Position numbers and translations under genes: made by a program
The notes under the pieces: generated by a model
What the model was told of the DNA's origin: nothing
What the model saw: only the letters and a program-made list of their open reading frames with translations
Databases searched by the model: none
In this document: positions 17,584 to 26,593 of the stretch, in pieces
Numbering within the stretch: the first letter of the stretch is position 1
Layout: every line of letters starts with the position of its first letter
NCBI GenBank assembly: GCA_016711925.1
Contig: JADJSA010000002.1
Span: 124,001-188,000 of the forward strand
Direction: 5' to 3'
Source of the DNA: Candidatus Methylophosphatis haderslevensis
GTDB taxonomy: Bacteria > Pseudomonadota > Gammaproteobacteria > Burkholderiales > Rhodocyclaceae
Length of the DNA stretch: 64,000 nucleotides

Positions 17584-20427
17584 CTACTGACACGCCTCGC
17601 AGTCGGGATTGTCGATCGAGCAGAATCTGGGCTCGCCCGCAGACATGTCGGAGGAAACGGCGTTCAGTTCGCCCCCGCGCCCGGTCGATTTCTCGGCGTG
17701 GGTCGCGCCCAGCGCGCGCAGGTAGTAAGTGGTTTTGAGACCGCGCAGCCAGGCCAACTTGTAGGTTTCGTCAAGCTTCTTGCCAGACACGCCGGCCATG
17801 TAGATGTTCAGCGACTGGGCCTGATCGATCCATTTCTGCCGGCGCGCGGCCGCTTCGACCAGCCAGCGCGGCTCGATCTCGAACGCCGTCGCGTAGAGAC
17901 TGCGCAGATCGGCAGGAATGCGATCGATGCGTGCCAGCGACCCGTCGAAGTACTTGAGGTCGGCAACCATCACCTCGTCCCAGAGCCCGCGCGCCTTCAG
18001 GTCGCGGACCAGATACTCGTTGGCAATGGTGAACTCCCCCGACAAATTGGATTTGACATAGAGGTTCTGGTAGGTGGGCTCAATGCAGGCGTCGACGCCG
18101 ATGATGTTGGATATCGTCGCCGTCGGCGCAATGGCCAGACAGTTGGAGTTGCGCATGCCGTGCTCGGCAATTCTTGCGCGCAGCGCACTCCAGTCCAATG
18201 TCGATGAACGATCGACCTCGACATGGCCGCCACGCTGCCGGGCCAGCAGATCCAGCGTGTCCTGCGGCAGGATGCCGCGGTCCCAGAGGCTGCCGTTGTA
18301 GCTGCCGTAGCGGCCTCGCTCGGCCGCCAGATCGGTCGACGCCCAGAAGGCGTAGTAGGCGACAGCCTCCATAGAAGTGTCGGCGAACCCGATTGCCGCC
18401 TCGGACGCGTAGGGAATCCGCATTTCGTGCAGGCAGTCCTGGAAGGCCATGATGCCCAGACCAACAGGACGATGCCGCAGATTGGCGGTGCGCGCCTTGG
18501 CGACCGCGTAATAGTTGATGTCGATCACGTTGTCGAGCATGCGCATCGCGGTCGAGATGGTGCGGCGCAGCTTTGCGTGATCGAGACGTTTCTGGCCGCC
18601 GTGGTCGGCAAGATGCGCAACCAAATTGATCGAACCCAGGTTGCACACCGCGATCTCCGACTCGGAAGTATTGAGAGTGATCTCGGTGCACAGGTTCGAG
18701 CTATGCACGGCCCCAATGTGCTGCTGCGGCGATCGGATATTGCAGGCGTCCTTGAAGGTGATCCACGGATGCCCGGTCTCGAACAGCATGGTCAGCATCT
18801 TGCGCCACAGCGCGGTCGCCGTAACCTTCTTGAAAAGCTTGATCTCGCCGCGCGCGGCGCGTTCTTCGTAGCGGGTATAGGCTGCCTCGAAGGCTCTGCC
18901 GACCTTGTCATGCCGGTCGGGGCAGTCGCTGGGGGAAAACAGCGTCCATTCGCCGTCTTCCATCACGCGCTGCATGAACAGGTCGGGAATCCAGTTTGCC
19001 GTGTTCATGTCGTGCGTGCGCCGCCGGTCGTCGCCGGTGTTCTTGCGCAGATCGAGAAACTCTTCGACATCGAGGTGCCAGGTCTCGAGATAAGAGCAGA
19101 CGGCGCCCTTGCGCTTGCCGCCCTGATTCACCGCCACAGCAGTGTCATTGACCACCTTGAGGAACGGCACCACGCCCTGGCTCTTGCCGTTGGTGCCCTT
19201 GATGTGGCTCCCCAGCGCGCGGACCGGCGTCCAGTCGTTGCCGAGGCCGCCGGCGTATTTGGCCAGCAGGGCGTTTTCCTTGATGGCCTCGTAGATGCCG
19301 TCGAGGTTATCTGAGACCGTGGTCAGATAACAACTCGAAAGCTGCGACCGCAGGGTGCCCGAATTGAACAGCGTGGGCGTGGAACTCATGAAATCGAAGT
19401 TCGACAGCACGCCGTAGAACTCGATCGCACGCGCCTCGCGGTCGCGCTCGTTGAGCGCCAAGCCCATCGCCACCCGCATGAAGAAAGCCTGCGGCAGCTC
19501 GATGCGCCGCTCGTCAACGTGCAGGAAGTAGCGGTCGTAGAGGGTTTGCAGACCGAGATAGCCGAACTTCAGATCGCGCGAGCCATCCAGCGCGGCCGCC
19601 AGGCGAGCCAGGTCGAACTGTCCAAGCACGGGGTCGAGGCGCTCGGCGTCGATGCCCTGCCGGATGAACCGGGGGAAGTACTCGGCGTAGCGAACGCCCA
19701 TCGCCGCCTGCCCCACTTCCTCGCCGAGAACTTCGCGCCGGATCGAATGCAGCAGCAGCCGCGCCGTCACATAACTATATGCAGGATCCTTTTCGATCAA
19801 TGCACGCGCCGCGAGGACCAACGACTTGCGCACCTCGTCGCCGGGTATGCCGTCGTAAAGGTTCTTCAGGGCCGACTCAACTACCCGGTCGGCGGCCACC
19901 GCATTGCCCAGCCCGTCGCAAGCGGATTCGACCAGTTCCACAACGGCGCCGGTGTCCAACGGCCGCGACTGACCACCTTCGACAACGTTGAGAATCGAAG
20001 CTGCCGGCGCCGCAGCCGACTTGCGCTGCAGAGCCCGCTCCTGATTGCGCTTCTCGCGGTAGAGCACATAGGCGCGGGCCACGTCATGCTCGCCGGAACG
20101 CATCAGCGCCAGCTCGACCTGATCTTGTATATCCTCGATGTGGAATATCCCGCCCGAAGGCGTGCGCCGCAGCAGGGCGCCGACGACCTGCTGGGTCAAC
20201 AGCGAAACCAGATCGCGAATTCGCGCCGAGGCGGCGCCCTGCCCGCCACTCACGGCGAGGAACGCCTTGGTCATGGCGATCGAAATCTTGGACGGCTCAA
20301 AGCCGACAACCGCCCCGTTGCGGCGAATGATCTTGTAATCGGAAAAAACGGGGGCGACTGCGCTGGGCGTTTCGGGGATCAGTTCGGGCATCAGGCCGGC
20401 CTGGTCTTGCTCGATCGCAGTCTGCAT
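17584..20427 (-). CDS. nrdA: Ribonucleotide reductase class I, alpha (catalytic) subunit
   Basis: Catalytic and allosteric subunit of the class I enzyme. 947 residues: an N-terminal ATP-cone (about residues 35-130, IIRRNGAVVGFEPSKISIAMTK), the all-alpha domain and the ten-stranded barrel with STPTLFNSGTLRSQLSSCYL (active-site Cys), NLCTEITLNTSESEIAVCNLG (split here; second Cys and Asn/Cys/Glu set) and SNCLAIAPTATISNIIG. The C-terminal DCEACQ is the redox-active Cys pair that recycles the active site. The start at 20427 follows GGAGAT at proper spacing; a longer start at 20481 is less likely. Probably controlled through the NrdR-like boxes upstream. Confidence 0.95.
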   Translation of the reverse strand: MQTAIEQDQAGLMPELIPETPSAVAPVFSDYKIIRRNGAVVGFEPSKISIAMTKAFLAVSGGQGAASARIRDLVSLLTQQVVGALLRRTPSGGIFHIEDIQDQVELALMRSGEHDVARAYVLYREKRNQERALQRKSAAAPAASILNVVEGGQSRPLDTGAVVELVESACDGLGNAVAADRVVESALKNLYDGIPGDEVRKSLVLAARALIEKDPAYSYVTARLLLHSIRREVLGEEVGQAAMGVRYAEYFPRFIRQGIDAERLDPVLGQFDLARLAAALDGSRDLKFGYLGLQTLYDRYFLHVDERRIELPQAFFMRVAMGLALNERDREARAIEFYGVLSNFDFMSSTPTLFNSGTLRSQLSSCYLTTVSDNLDGIYEAIKENALLAKYAGGLGNDWTPVRALGSHIKGTNGKSQGVVPFLKVVNDTAVAVNQGGKRKGAVCSYLETWHLDVEEFLDLRKNTGDDRRRTHDMNTANWIPDLFMQRVMEDGEWTLFSPSDCPDRHDKVGRAFEAAYTRYEERAARGEIKLFKKVTATALWRKMLTMLFETGHPWITFKDACNIRSPQQHIGAVHSSNLCTEITLNTSESEIAVCNLGSINLVAHLADHGGQKRLDHAKLRRTISTAMRMLDNVIDINYYAVAKARTANLRHRPVGLGIMAFQDCLHEMRIPYASEAAIGFADTSMEAVAYYAFWASTDLAAERGRYGSYNGSLWDRGILPQDTLDLLARQRGGHVEVDRSSTLDWSALRARIAEHGMRNSNCLAIAPTATISNIIGVDACIEPTYQNLYVKSNLSGEFTIANEYLVRDLKARGLWDEVMVADLKYFDGSLARIDRIPADLRSLYATAFEIEPRWLVEAAARRQKWIDQAQSLNIYMAGVSGKKLDETYKLAWLRGLKTTYYLRALGATHAEKSTGRGGELNAVSSDMSAGEPRFCSIDNPDCEACQ

Positions 20428-20548
20428 CTGGTCATCTCCGTTAACCCCCGCCAGCCCGACCGAACCCGCCATTCTCGGCATTGCGGCCCCGCTTGCGACC
20501 GGGAGTCTTGTTTTCGCGACGCGCTCTCGACGGCGCTTTTTCGACTAC

Positions 20549-20595
20549 CTACTAAATCTAGTACCCCGACAACAGATTTCGACTAATTGTAGTGG
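20549..20595 (-). promoter_or_regulatory. Pair of NrdR-box-like sites upstream of nrdA
   Basis: Two imperfect palindromes, CTACTAAATCTAGTAC (20549-20564) and CGACTAATTGTAGTGG (20580-20595). Each matches the NrdR consensus (ACACWATATATWGTGT) at 10 of 16 positions, and both keep the ACT...AGT core. Their centres are 31 bp apart, three helical turns, which is the usual arrangement of NrdR boxes. They lie 120-170 bp before nrdA, so ATP/dATP-dependent repression by NrdR is expected. Confidence 0.7.
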
Positions 20596-20708
20596 TGCCT
20601 TTTTGTTCCTGCAAGATTTTTTTGTGTCAAGTGTATTTTTTCTGCGCGTGGTTTCCCGACCGCGAATTTTTCGCGGATGTCAACAGGCAGAGAATCGGGG
20701 ATATCGGC

Positions 20709-21281
20709 TCAGCGCGAGGCGGCGCTGAGCAGTCGATGGAAGCGAAGCCAGTCGAAATGCGGGCCGGGATCGGTCTTGCGCCCGGGGGCTATATCGCTGT
20801 GGCCGACGATGTCGGCAATCGGATAGCGGCGGCAGATTCGTTCGGCGAGCGCCGCCAGCACCTGGTATTGCACAGGCATGAACCGTCGCTGGTCGCTGCC
20901 TTCCAGCTCGATGCCGATCGAGAAATCGTTGCAGCGCTGCCGGCCGCGCCAATCCGACGCGCCCGCGTGCCAGGCACGGCGATCACAGGCCACGAACTGG
21001 ATTAGCTCGCCGTCGCGGCGAATCAGGAAATGCGCCGACACCCGAAGATGGGAAATTCCTGCGAAGTAGGGATGGCCGGTCGGATCAAGCCGGTTCGTGA
21101 ATAGTGCCTCGATGGCCGGCCCGCCGAATCGGCCCGGCGGCAAGCTGATTGCATGAACGACGATCAGTTCGACCGCGGCGCCCGATGGACGCTTGTCGCA
21201 GTTGGGTGAAGCAACAATGCGGGCGCCAGGGAGCCAGGAAGTCCGGCCGAAGGACGGAAGGTCGACCGCAGCCGGTCTCAC
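20709..21281 (-). CDS. ampD: 1,6-anhydro-N-acetylmuramyl-L-alanine amidase AmpD
   Basis: Cytoplasmic zinc amidase that removes the peptide from recycled anhydro-muropeptides, which in many proteobacteria lowers beta-lactamase induction. 190 residues, the family length, without a signal peptide. Zinc ligands fit His43 (VVHAISLPPG), His160 (GHSDIAPGRKTDPGPHFDW) and Asp170; the SAHFLIRRDG and RAWHAGASDW segments are typical. It starts 27 bp after the pilR stop and may be read from the same transcript. Confidence 0.94.
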   Translation of the reverse strand: MRPAAVDLPSFGRTSWLPGARIVASPNCDKRPSGAAVELIVVHAISLPPGRFGGPAIEALFTNRLDPTGHPYFAGISHLRVSAHFLIRRDGELIQFVACDRRAWHAGASDWRGRQRCNDFSIGIELEGSDQRRFMPVQYQVLAALAERICRRYPIADIVGHSDIAPGRKTDPGPHFDWLRFHRLLSAASR

Positions 21282-21308
21282 AACGATTGATCTGTACGCA
21301 AACCAGCC

Positions 21309-22676
21309 TCAGTCCTTGAGACCGAGCCGATCCATTCGATAGCGCAAGGAGCGGAAGGTCACGCCCAGCAACTTGGCCGCTGCCGTCCGGTTCATGCGGG
21401 TCTTCTGCAGCGCCTCGTTGATTGCCTGGCGCTCCACGTTGTCCAGGTAGTCCTGCAGTGACGACCCGTCGACCGAAACCGGTTCCCGCTCGTAAGCGCC
21501 CGGCGACAACTGCAGGTCGGCAGCGTGGATGACCGGCCCGGTCGTCAGCGCCAGCGCGCGCTCCAGCACGTTCTCCAGTTCCCGCACGTTGCCAGGAAAC
21601 GGATAGCCCTGCAGCGCGGCGATCGCGTCAGGTGCGAGCCGCGGCGGCGCCGTGTTTCCGGCCTCCTGCGCCAGTCGCGCCGCAAGCTTCTCGGCCAGCA
21701 GCGGAATGTCCTCGCTGCACTCGCGCAGGCTGGGCATGCGCAGTTCGATCACGTTCAGGCGGTAAAACAGATCCTGACGGAACTTGCCCTTGTCGACCAA
21801 CTCGCGAAGATTCTGGTGAGTCGCGCTGATGATCCGCACGTCCACCGGCTCTTCGGCGGTCCCGCCGACTTTCCTGACCCGTTTCTCCTGGATCGCGCGC
21901 AGCAGTTTGACCTGCATTGCCAGCGGCAGATCGGCGACCTCGTCGAGGAACAGCGTTCCGCCGGCCGCCGCCTGGAAGAACCCGTCGCGGTCGCTCTCGG
22001 CCCCGGTAAACGATCCCTTGCGATAGCCGAAGAACTCGCTCTCCATCAGGTTTTCCGGGATTGCGCCGCAGTTGACCGCAATGAACGCTTGCGTTGCACG
22101 AGGGCCATTGCCATGGATCAGTCGCGCCGCGCGCTCCTTGCCGCTGCCTGACTCGCCGGTGATCCAGACCGGCGCAAGACTCTTGGCGAGTTTGTCGATC
22201 ATCTCGCGCACCTGCTGCATCGCCTGCGATTCGCCGAGCAGCGCCGATGTCTGCGCAACGGCTGGCGACGACTGACTTTGCTGCAGATTGAATACGGACT
22301 TGACCAGCGCACGCAACTGCTCGAGCGAAACCGGTTTGGCGATGTAGTCGAACGCGCCAGCCTTGAGAACCTGAACGGCATTCTCCATGCTGCCGTAGGC
22401 CGTGATCACCGCCACCGGCAGATCGCGAATGTTTTCGGCGATGTAGCGCACCAGGTCCAGGCCGTCGCCGTCGGGCAGGCGCATGTCGGTCAGGCACAGG
22501 CGATAGGATTTTTGCGCCAGAAACGCGCGCGCCTCCGCCACCGTACCGGCCAGGTCGGCCACCAGTCCCATGCGCGAAAGCGTGATGTCGAGCAGTTCGC
22601 GGATGTCCGCTTCGTCATCGACAATCAGCACATTGGGTGCGCTGGCGCGACTGCGTCGTTCGGTTCGATTATTCAT
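21309..22676 (-). CDS. pilR: Type IV pilus response regulator PilR (sigma-54 activator)
   Basis: NtrC-type activator of pilin transcription, working with the kinase PilS. 455 residues: receiver domain with phospho-acceptor Asp64 (LTDMRLPDGDGL), AAA+ domain with Walker A GESGSGKE, the sigma-54-contact loop GSFTGAE and Walker B GGTLFLDEVADLP, and a C-terminal Fis-type HTH (TRMNRTAAAKLLGVTFRSLR). Start overlaps the end of pilS by 8 nt, so the two are coupled. The main pilin gene it activates is probably elsewhere or is the pilin gene at 36981. Confidence 0.95.
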   Translation of the reverse strand: MNNRTERRSRASAPNVLIVDDEADIRELLDITLSRMGLVADLAGTVAEARAFLAQKSYRLCLTDMRLPDGDGLDLVRYIAENIRDLPVAVITAYGSMENAVQVLKAGAFDYIAKPVSLEQLRALVKSVFNLQQSQSSPAVAQTSALLGESQAMQQVREMIDKLAKSLAPVWITGESGSGKERAARLIHGNGPRATQAFIAVNCGAIPENLMESEFFGYRKGSFTGAESDRDGFFQAAAGGTLFLDEVADLPLAMQVKLLRAIQEKRVRKVGGTAEEPVDVRIISATHQNLRELVDKGKFRQDLFYRLNVIELRMPSLRECSEDIPLLAEKLAARLAQEAGNTAPPRLAPDAIAALQGYPFPGNVRELENVLERALALTTGPVIHAADLQLSPGAYEREPVSVDGSSLQDYLDNVERQAINEALQKTRMNRTAAAKLLGVTFRSLRYRMDRLGLKD

Positions 22677-24051
22677 CTGCAGGTTGGAAAATCAGTCGAA
22701 AGTGCGCGCCAGGCGCGTTGTCCAGCAGTTCGAGTTCGCCCTTGTTTGCCGCAGCCAATTCACGCGCAATATACAGGCCCAGGCCGGTACCCTGGCTATG
22801 GGTCGTCACAAACGGTTCGAAGATCTGGCCGCGCAAGGTGTCTGGCACGCCGCCGCCATCATCGATGATGTGCATCTCGATGCGCCCGGCCGCGGCAGTA
22901 TGCGGCGCACCGGGCAATGCCTGCAGCTTCACCGCGCCCGGCTGATTGGTGCAGTAACGCAGTGCATTGCCAACCAGGTTGCCGAGTATCTGGCCCAGAT
23001 GAATCCGATCGCACCGGATCGCAAGGTCGACGGGACAATCGACCGCGACACGCGCGGCCACATCGTCATGTTGCAGCGCGAGTTCATCGAGAAATCCGTT
23101 TATGAAGCCCACCAGCCGGATGTCTTCCGGTTGCACCCGATCGCGCCGGCCCAGTTCCAGCACATCCCGCACCAGACGCTCGATGCGCTGCGCGTTGTCG
23201 TTGATGATGCGCGTCAGTCGAATCTGGGTTTCGGCGCGTTTCTCCTCGCGCAGCAACTCGGCCGCATGGGTGATCGAGGATAGCGGATTGCGGATTTCGT
23301 GCGCAATGTTGGCTGTCAGTCGGCCCAGCGCAGCCAGCTTGAGTTCGCGGGCCTGCTCCTGAACCCGACCGAGATCCTCGACGTAGACCAGCACGTCGCC
23401 GCGCTCGCTCGCCGGCACAATTCGCGCCGAGAGCTCCCGCACGCCGTCATTGGAACGCAGCGGCAGGGTTCGCTCCGCCGCCAGATGTGGGCCGGCGAGT
23501 TCGCTCTGCAGTCCGGTAGCGATCTGATCGACCGCGATTCCGGCCTCGAATCGCATGCCCAAAAGCGCCTCCGCACGCGGGTTCCACAGCCGCAGTCTGC
23601 CGGTCGGATCGAGCACCAGCGCGCCGTCCTGCATGTCTCGAATCACGCGCTCGTTGATGCGCATCTGATCCTTGAGCTCGGCACCGCGTCTGACGGCGAG
23701 CGCCTCGTTCGCCATCACGCGCTGACCAACCAGTCTGGAGATCAGGGCGACCGCGAAAAAGCCCGCACTGGTAATCGCGACCGGCACGAAATCGCTGGTA
23801 TCACCCCGCAGCAGGAGAAAGCGATAGGACTGTTCCACGAGCACTGCAAGGGCCGCGGCGGCGGCATAGAAAACGACCAGCCGGCCCTGTCCGATGAGGC
23901 CCGCCGCCGCCAGGACGATCAGCATCATGAAGGCCAGACCGCTGCGGTAGCCTCCGCTGGCGTACATCAGCAAGGTCAGCGCAAGAATGTCGGCGAGCAC
24001 CTGCAGCGTAAGCCTCAGGTCGAAATTGCCGAACCCCGAACCCCGGTTCAA
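22669..24051 (-). CDS. pilS: Sensor kinase PilS, main part (N-terminal membrane region damaged)
   Basis: Membrane histidine kinase for PilR. 460 residues from a TTG: four membrane helices (LTLQVLADILALTLLMYAS to FAVALISRLVGQ), a PAS domain (MQDGALVLDPTGRLRLWNPRAE), the phospho-acceptor His in NIAHEIRNPLSS and ATPase motifs NLVGNALRY, DDGGGVPD and TGLGLYIARELA. The catalytic half is complete. The usual first helix lies in a different frame just upstream (24048-24230), and the usual second helix is absent. The frames meet in GGGGTTCGGGGTTCGG-like sequence, a short tandem repeat prone to slippage. Translation from the TTG, overlapping the upstream stop, could still give a four-helix protein. Confidence 0.85.
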   Translation of the reverse strand: MNRGSGFGNFDLRLTLQVLADILALTLLMYASGGYRSGLAFMMLIVLAAAGLIGQGRLVVFYAAAAALAVLVEQSYRFLLLRGDTSDFVPVAITSAGFFAVALISRLVGQRVMANEALAVRRGAELKDQMRINERVIRDMQDGALVLDPTGRLRLWNPRAEALLGMRFEAGIAVDQIATGLQSELAGPHLAAERTLPLRSNDGVRELSARIVPASERGDVLVYVEDLGRVQEQARELKLAALGRLTANIAHEIRNPLSSITHAAELLREEKRAETQIRLTRIINDNAQRIERLVRDVLELGRRDRVQPEDIRLVGFINGFLDELALQHDDVAARVAVDCPVDLAIRCDRIHLGQILGNLVGNALRYCTNQPGAVKLQALPGAPHTAAAGRIEMHIIDDGGGVPDTLRGQIFEPFVTTHSQGTGLGLYIARELAAANKGELELLDNAPGAHFRLIFQPADE

Positions 24052-24230
24052 ATGATGTTCTCGGAGCCGAAAGTCAGCGAGCCGCGATAGATCAATACCG
24101 CCACCAGGAACACCGAGGCAACGACCAGGCGATAGATGCCGAAATAGCGCAGTGACGCCCAGCGAACCTCGCGCGCCGCGCCGGCCGGCGTCGATGCGTC
24201 GGTCTGGGGATCAATCGGGGTGAGGTCCAT
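24048..24230 (-). pseudogene. pilS: N-terminal PilS fragment (first helix), out of frame with the rest
   Basis: 60 codons ending in TGA at 24048. The sequence SLRYFGIYRLVVASVFLVAV is the conserved start of PilS (cytoplasmic tail and first helix), with LIYRGSLTFGSEN leading where the second helix should begin. The frame then stops and the kinase continues in another frame. The fragment overlaps the PP0621-family gene by 20 bp, as intact pilS often does, which supports its being the original pilS start. Confidence 0.75.
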
Positions 24231-24453
24231 TGGCCTGACGGCGATGCGCCTCGCAGCAGTAGAACACCTCGCCTACGCGCAACCCTTCGCTCTCCGGAAC
24301 ATGCAATCCGCAAAGGCCGCAGGCAAGCACCTGCTCCTCGCCCGCAGCGGAAGCTTCGTCATCGGCACGAGGCCGCTTCGAAGTCCCCGCGATGCGCGTC
24401 AGAACCAGCCACGCCGCTGCGACCAGCAACACCAGGATCAGGAAACGAAGCAA
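24211..24453 (-). CDS. PP0621-family small membrane protein
   Basis: 80 residues: an N-terminal hydrophobic helix (FLILVLLVAAAWLVLTRI), a short linker, then a compact Cys-rich tail with CGLCG and YCCEAHR, suggesting a small zinc-binding knuckle. Proteins of this kind sit upstream of pilS in many betaproteobacteria and pseudomonads (PP0621 family); function unknown. Its 3' end overlaps the pilS N-terminal frame by 20 bp. Confidence 0.85.
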   Translation of the reverse strand: MLRFLILVLLVAAAWLVLTRIAGTSKRPRADDEASAAGEEQVLACGLCGLHVPESEGLRVGEVFYCCEAHRRQANGPHPD

Positions 24454-24607
24454 ACCGGGACTCCATCGTGACGGTAGGCGATCAGAGGATAGCCACGCGG
24501 ATGGATCTGGACAAGCGCAATCGCAATCGGCCAGGCAAGAACGAACTCTGGAAATGGCCGCGAGACAAAGATCCTAGCCGGCCCGGCGCGAAGCGTTGCA
24601 GTGCAAT

Positions 24608-24684
<77 letters not shown>

Positions 24685-24798
24685 GATCGACCAGAAGCGC
24701 GCGGGGAGCAACCGCCCGGCACGCTGAAAGAAATACAGCCGCACCTTCAACCACCCTTCGGCTGACGGACCCAGCCGGTACCTGTTCGGGAAACAGGT

Positions 24799-25767
24799 TC
24801 AGTAGTTGCGTGCGACTGCAAACTTTGTCAATTGTACCAGAGAATCCTTGTATGTCGAGTCTGCCAGGCGCGACAGCTCCGCGAGCGCGAGCGCGGATTC
24901 CGCTTGCGCCCGGCGCCGCGCTTCGGCCAGCGCATCGGTTGCACGAATCGCCTCGATCACGGCAGGAAAATCCTCGCGCCCGCCCTGTTCAATGGCCCTG
25001 CGTACGACGGCTGACTGCCGCTCATCCCCATGCTGCAGCACATGGATCAACGGCAGGGTCGGCTTGCCTTCCGCGAGATCGTCGCCAAGATGCTTGCCGG
25101 TGGTGCTTTCGTCCCCCGAGTAGTCAAGCACATCATCGATCAACTGGAACGCCGTGCCGAGATGCATGCCGTAGCGGGCAAGGTTTTCTTCAACCGTCGG
25201 CGATGCCGCCCCGAGGATCGCGCCGAGTTGGGCCGCGGCCTCGAACAGCTTGGCGGTCTTGAAACGAATGACCCGCAGGTAGGCTTCGACATCGACATCG
25301 GCGTTGTGGCAGTTCATCAACTGCAGCACTTCGCCTTCGGCGATGGTATTCGTGGCATCCGACAAGACGCTCATGACACGCATGTTGTCGACCGCAACCA
25401 TCATCTGGAAGGCCCGGGAGTAGAGAAAATCGCCGACCAGCACCGCCGCGGCATTGCCGAACATGGCGTTGGCAGTGCTGTTGCCGCGGCGCAGGTCCGA
25501 CTCATCGACCACGTCGTCGTGCAACAGTGTGGCTGTATGGATGAATTCGACCACTGCAGCCAGATCGTGGTGGTGTGTTCCGGGGTATCCGGTCGCGCCG
25601 GCCGCAAACAGCACCAGGGCCGGCCGCAAGCGCTTGCCGCCAGCGCCGATGATGTATTCGGCAACCTGTCGAACAAGAACGACGTCCGAGGCAAGGCGGG
25701 CGCGAATTACCGCGTCGACCGCCATCATGTCGGCGGCAATTGGCGCGTATAGGGCGTCGGGAGACAA
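24799..25767 (-). CDS. ispB: Polyprenyl diphosphate synthase (octaprenyl type)
   Basis: Makes the long isoprenoid side chain of ubiquinone from farnesyl-PP and IPP. 322 residues, trans-prenyltransferase fold. Both aspartate-rich motifs are present: DDVVD (84-88) followed by RRG, and DDVLD (211-215). The GKRLRPAL IPP-binding segment is at 44-51. Small residues before the first motif (FIHTATLLHDD) fit a long-chain product. It is divergent from the rplU operon, the standard betaproteobacterial arrangement. Confidence 0.94.
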   Translation of the reverse strand: MSPDALYAPIAADMMAVDAVIRARLASDVVLVRQVAEYIIGAGGKRLRPALVLFAAGATGYPGTHHHDLAAVVEFIHTATLLHDDVVDESDLRRGNSTANAMFGNAAAVLVGDFLYSRAFQMMVAVDNMRVMSVLSDATNTIAEGEVLQLMNCHNADVDVEAYLRVIRFKTAKLFEAAAQLGAILGAASPTVEENLARYGMHLGTAFQLIDDVLDYSGDESTTGKHLGDDLAEGKPTLPLIHVLQHGDERQSAVVRRAIEQGGREDFPAVIEAIRATDALAEARRRAQAESALALAELSRLADSTYKDSLVQLTKFAVARNY

Positions 25768-25844
25768 GGCGGGAAAGGCTAGCGCGGCAAAACCGCGATC
25801 TTAGGCGCCGCCCCTGCCTGCGTCAAGCCGAGGCGGCCCGGCCT

Positions 25845-25873
25845 TTGACCTCGCCAAAGTGCCTGTGTATAAT
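25845..25873 (+). promoter_or_regulatory. Sigma-70 promoter of the rplU operon
   Basis: TTGACC (25845-25850), exactly 17 nt, then a consensus TATAAT (25868-25873). It lies about 50 bp before the rplU start, giving a short leader. Confidence 0.9.
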
Positions 25874-25921
25874 GCGCGGTTTCCTGCAGCACCCTCGCAC
25901 CAAACCATTCGGAGTACATCC

Positions 25922-26233
25922 ATGTACGCGGTCATAAAAACCGGCGGCAAGCAGTATCGTGTCGTCGCCGGCGAAAAACTCAAAGTAGAACAGATACCGG
26001 CTGACGTGGGCACGGAAATCACGCTCGACCAGGTTCTCATGGTCGGCGAAGGCGAGTCGGTCAAGATCGGCTCGCCCCTTGTTTCCGGCGCAAGCGTCAA
26101 GGTCACCGTGCTATCACAGGGCCGGCATGACAAAGTCAAGATTTTCAAGATGCGCCGCCGCAAGCACTACCAGAAGCACCAGGGGCATCGGCAGAACTAC
26201 ACCGAACTGCGTGTTGACGCGATCAACGCATAA
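25922..26233 (+). CDS. rplU: 50S ribosomal protein L21
   Basis: 103 residues, the normal L21 length. Starts MYAVIKTGGKQYRV, contains VKIGSPLV, and ends with the basic RRRKHYQKHQGHRQNYTEL segment that binds 23S rRNA. The start at 25922 follows GGAGTA and matches the family N-terminus; an in-frame ATG at 25859 overlaps the promoter and is not used. First gene of rplU-rpmA. Confidence 0.98.
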   Translation: MYAVIKTGGKQYRVVAGEKLKVEQIPADVGTEITLDQVLMVGEGESVKIGSPLVSGASVKVTVLSQGRHDKVKIFKMRRRKHYQKHQGHRQNYTELRVDAINA

Positions 26234-26257
26234 GCGCAATTCGAGAAGGAGCAACGG

Positions 26258-26518
26258 ATGGCACACAAAAAGGCAGGCGGCAGTTCCCGCAACGGACGCG
26301 ATTCGGAGTCCAAACGCCTCGGCGTCAAACGCTATGGCGGGCAGTTGATCAATGCCGGCAGTATCATCGTGCGGCAGCGCGGCACGCAGTTTCACCCGGG
26401 CGACAACGTCGGCATCGGCAAGGACCACACGCTTTACGCCAAGGTCGTCGGCACCGTGCAGTTCACCATCAAGGGTGCCAAGCGGCGGCGTACCGTCAGC
26501 ATTGTCCCGGCTGCCTGA
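26258..26518 (+). CDS. rpmA: 50S ribosomal protein L27
   Basis: 86 residues with the typical start MAHKKAGGSSRNGRDS, whose flexible N-terminus reaches the peptidyl transferase centre, and the VRQRGTQFHPGDNVGIG core. A GAGAAGGAG ribosome site lies upstream, 24 bp after rplU. Confidence 0.98.
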   Translation: MAHKKAGGSSRNGRDSESKRLGVKRYGGQLINAGSIIVRQRGTQFHPGDNVGIGKDHTLYAKVVGTVQFTIKGAKRRRTVSIVPAA

Positions 26519-26539
26519 GGCGGCTTCGACTATCCCAAG

Positions 26540-26570
26540 GCCCTGCCCGCCGAGGCAGGGCTTTTCGTTT
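26540..26570 (+). terminator. Intrinsic terminator between rpmA and obgE
   Basis: GCCCTGCC, 6-nt loop, GGCAGGGC, then TTTTCGTTT. It sits between rpmA and obgE and should partly separate ribosomal protein expression from the GTPase. Confidence 0.85.
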
Positions 26571-26593
26571 CCGTCACCGCGTTCGAACCCGAG

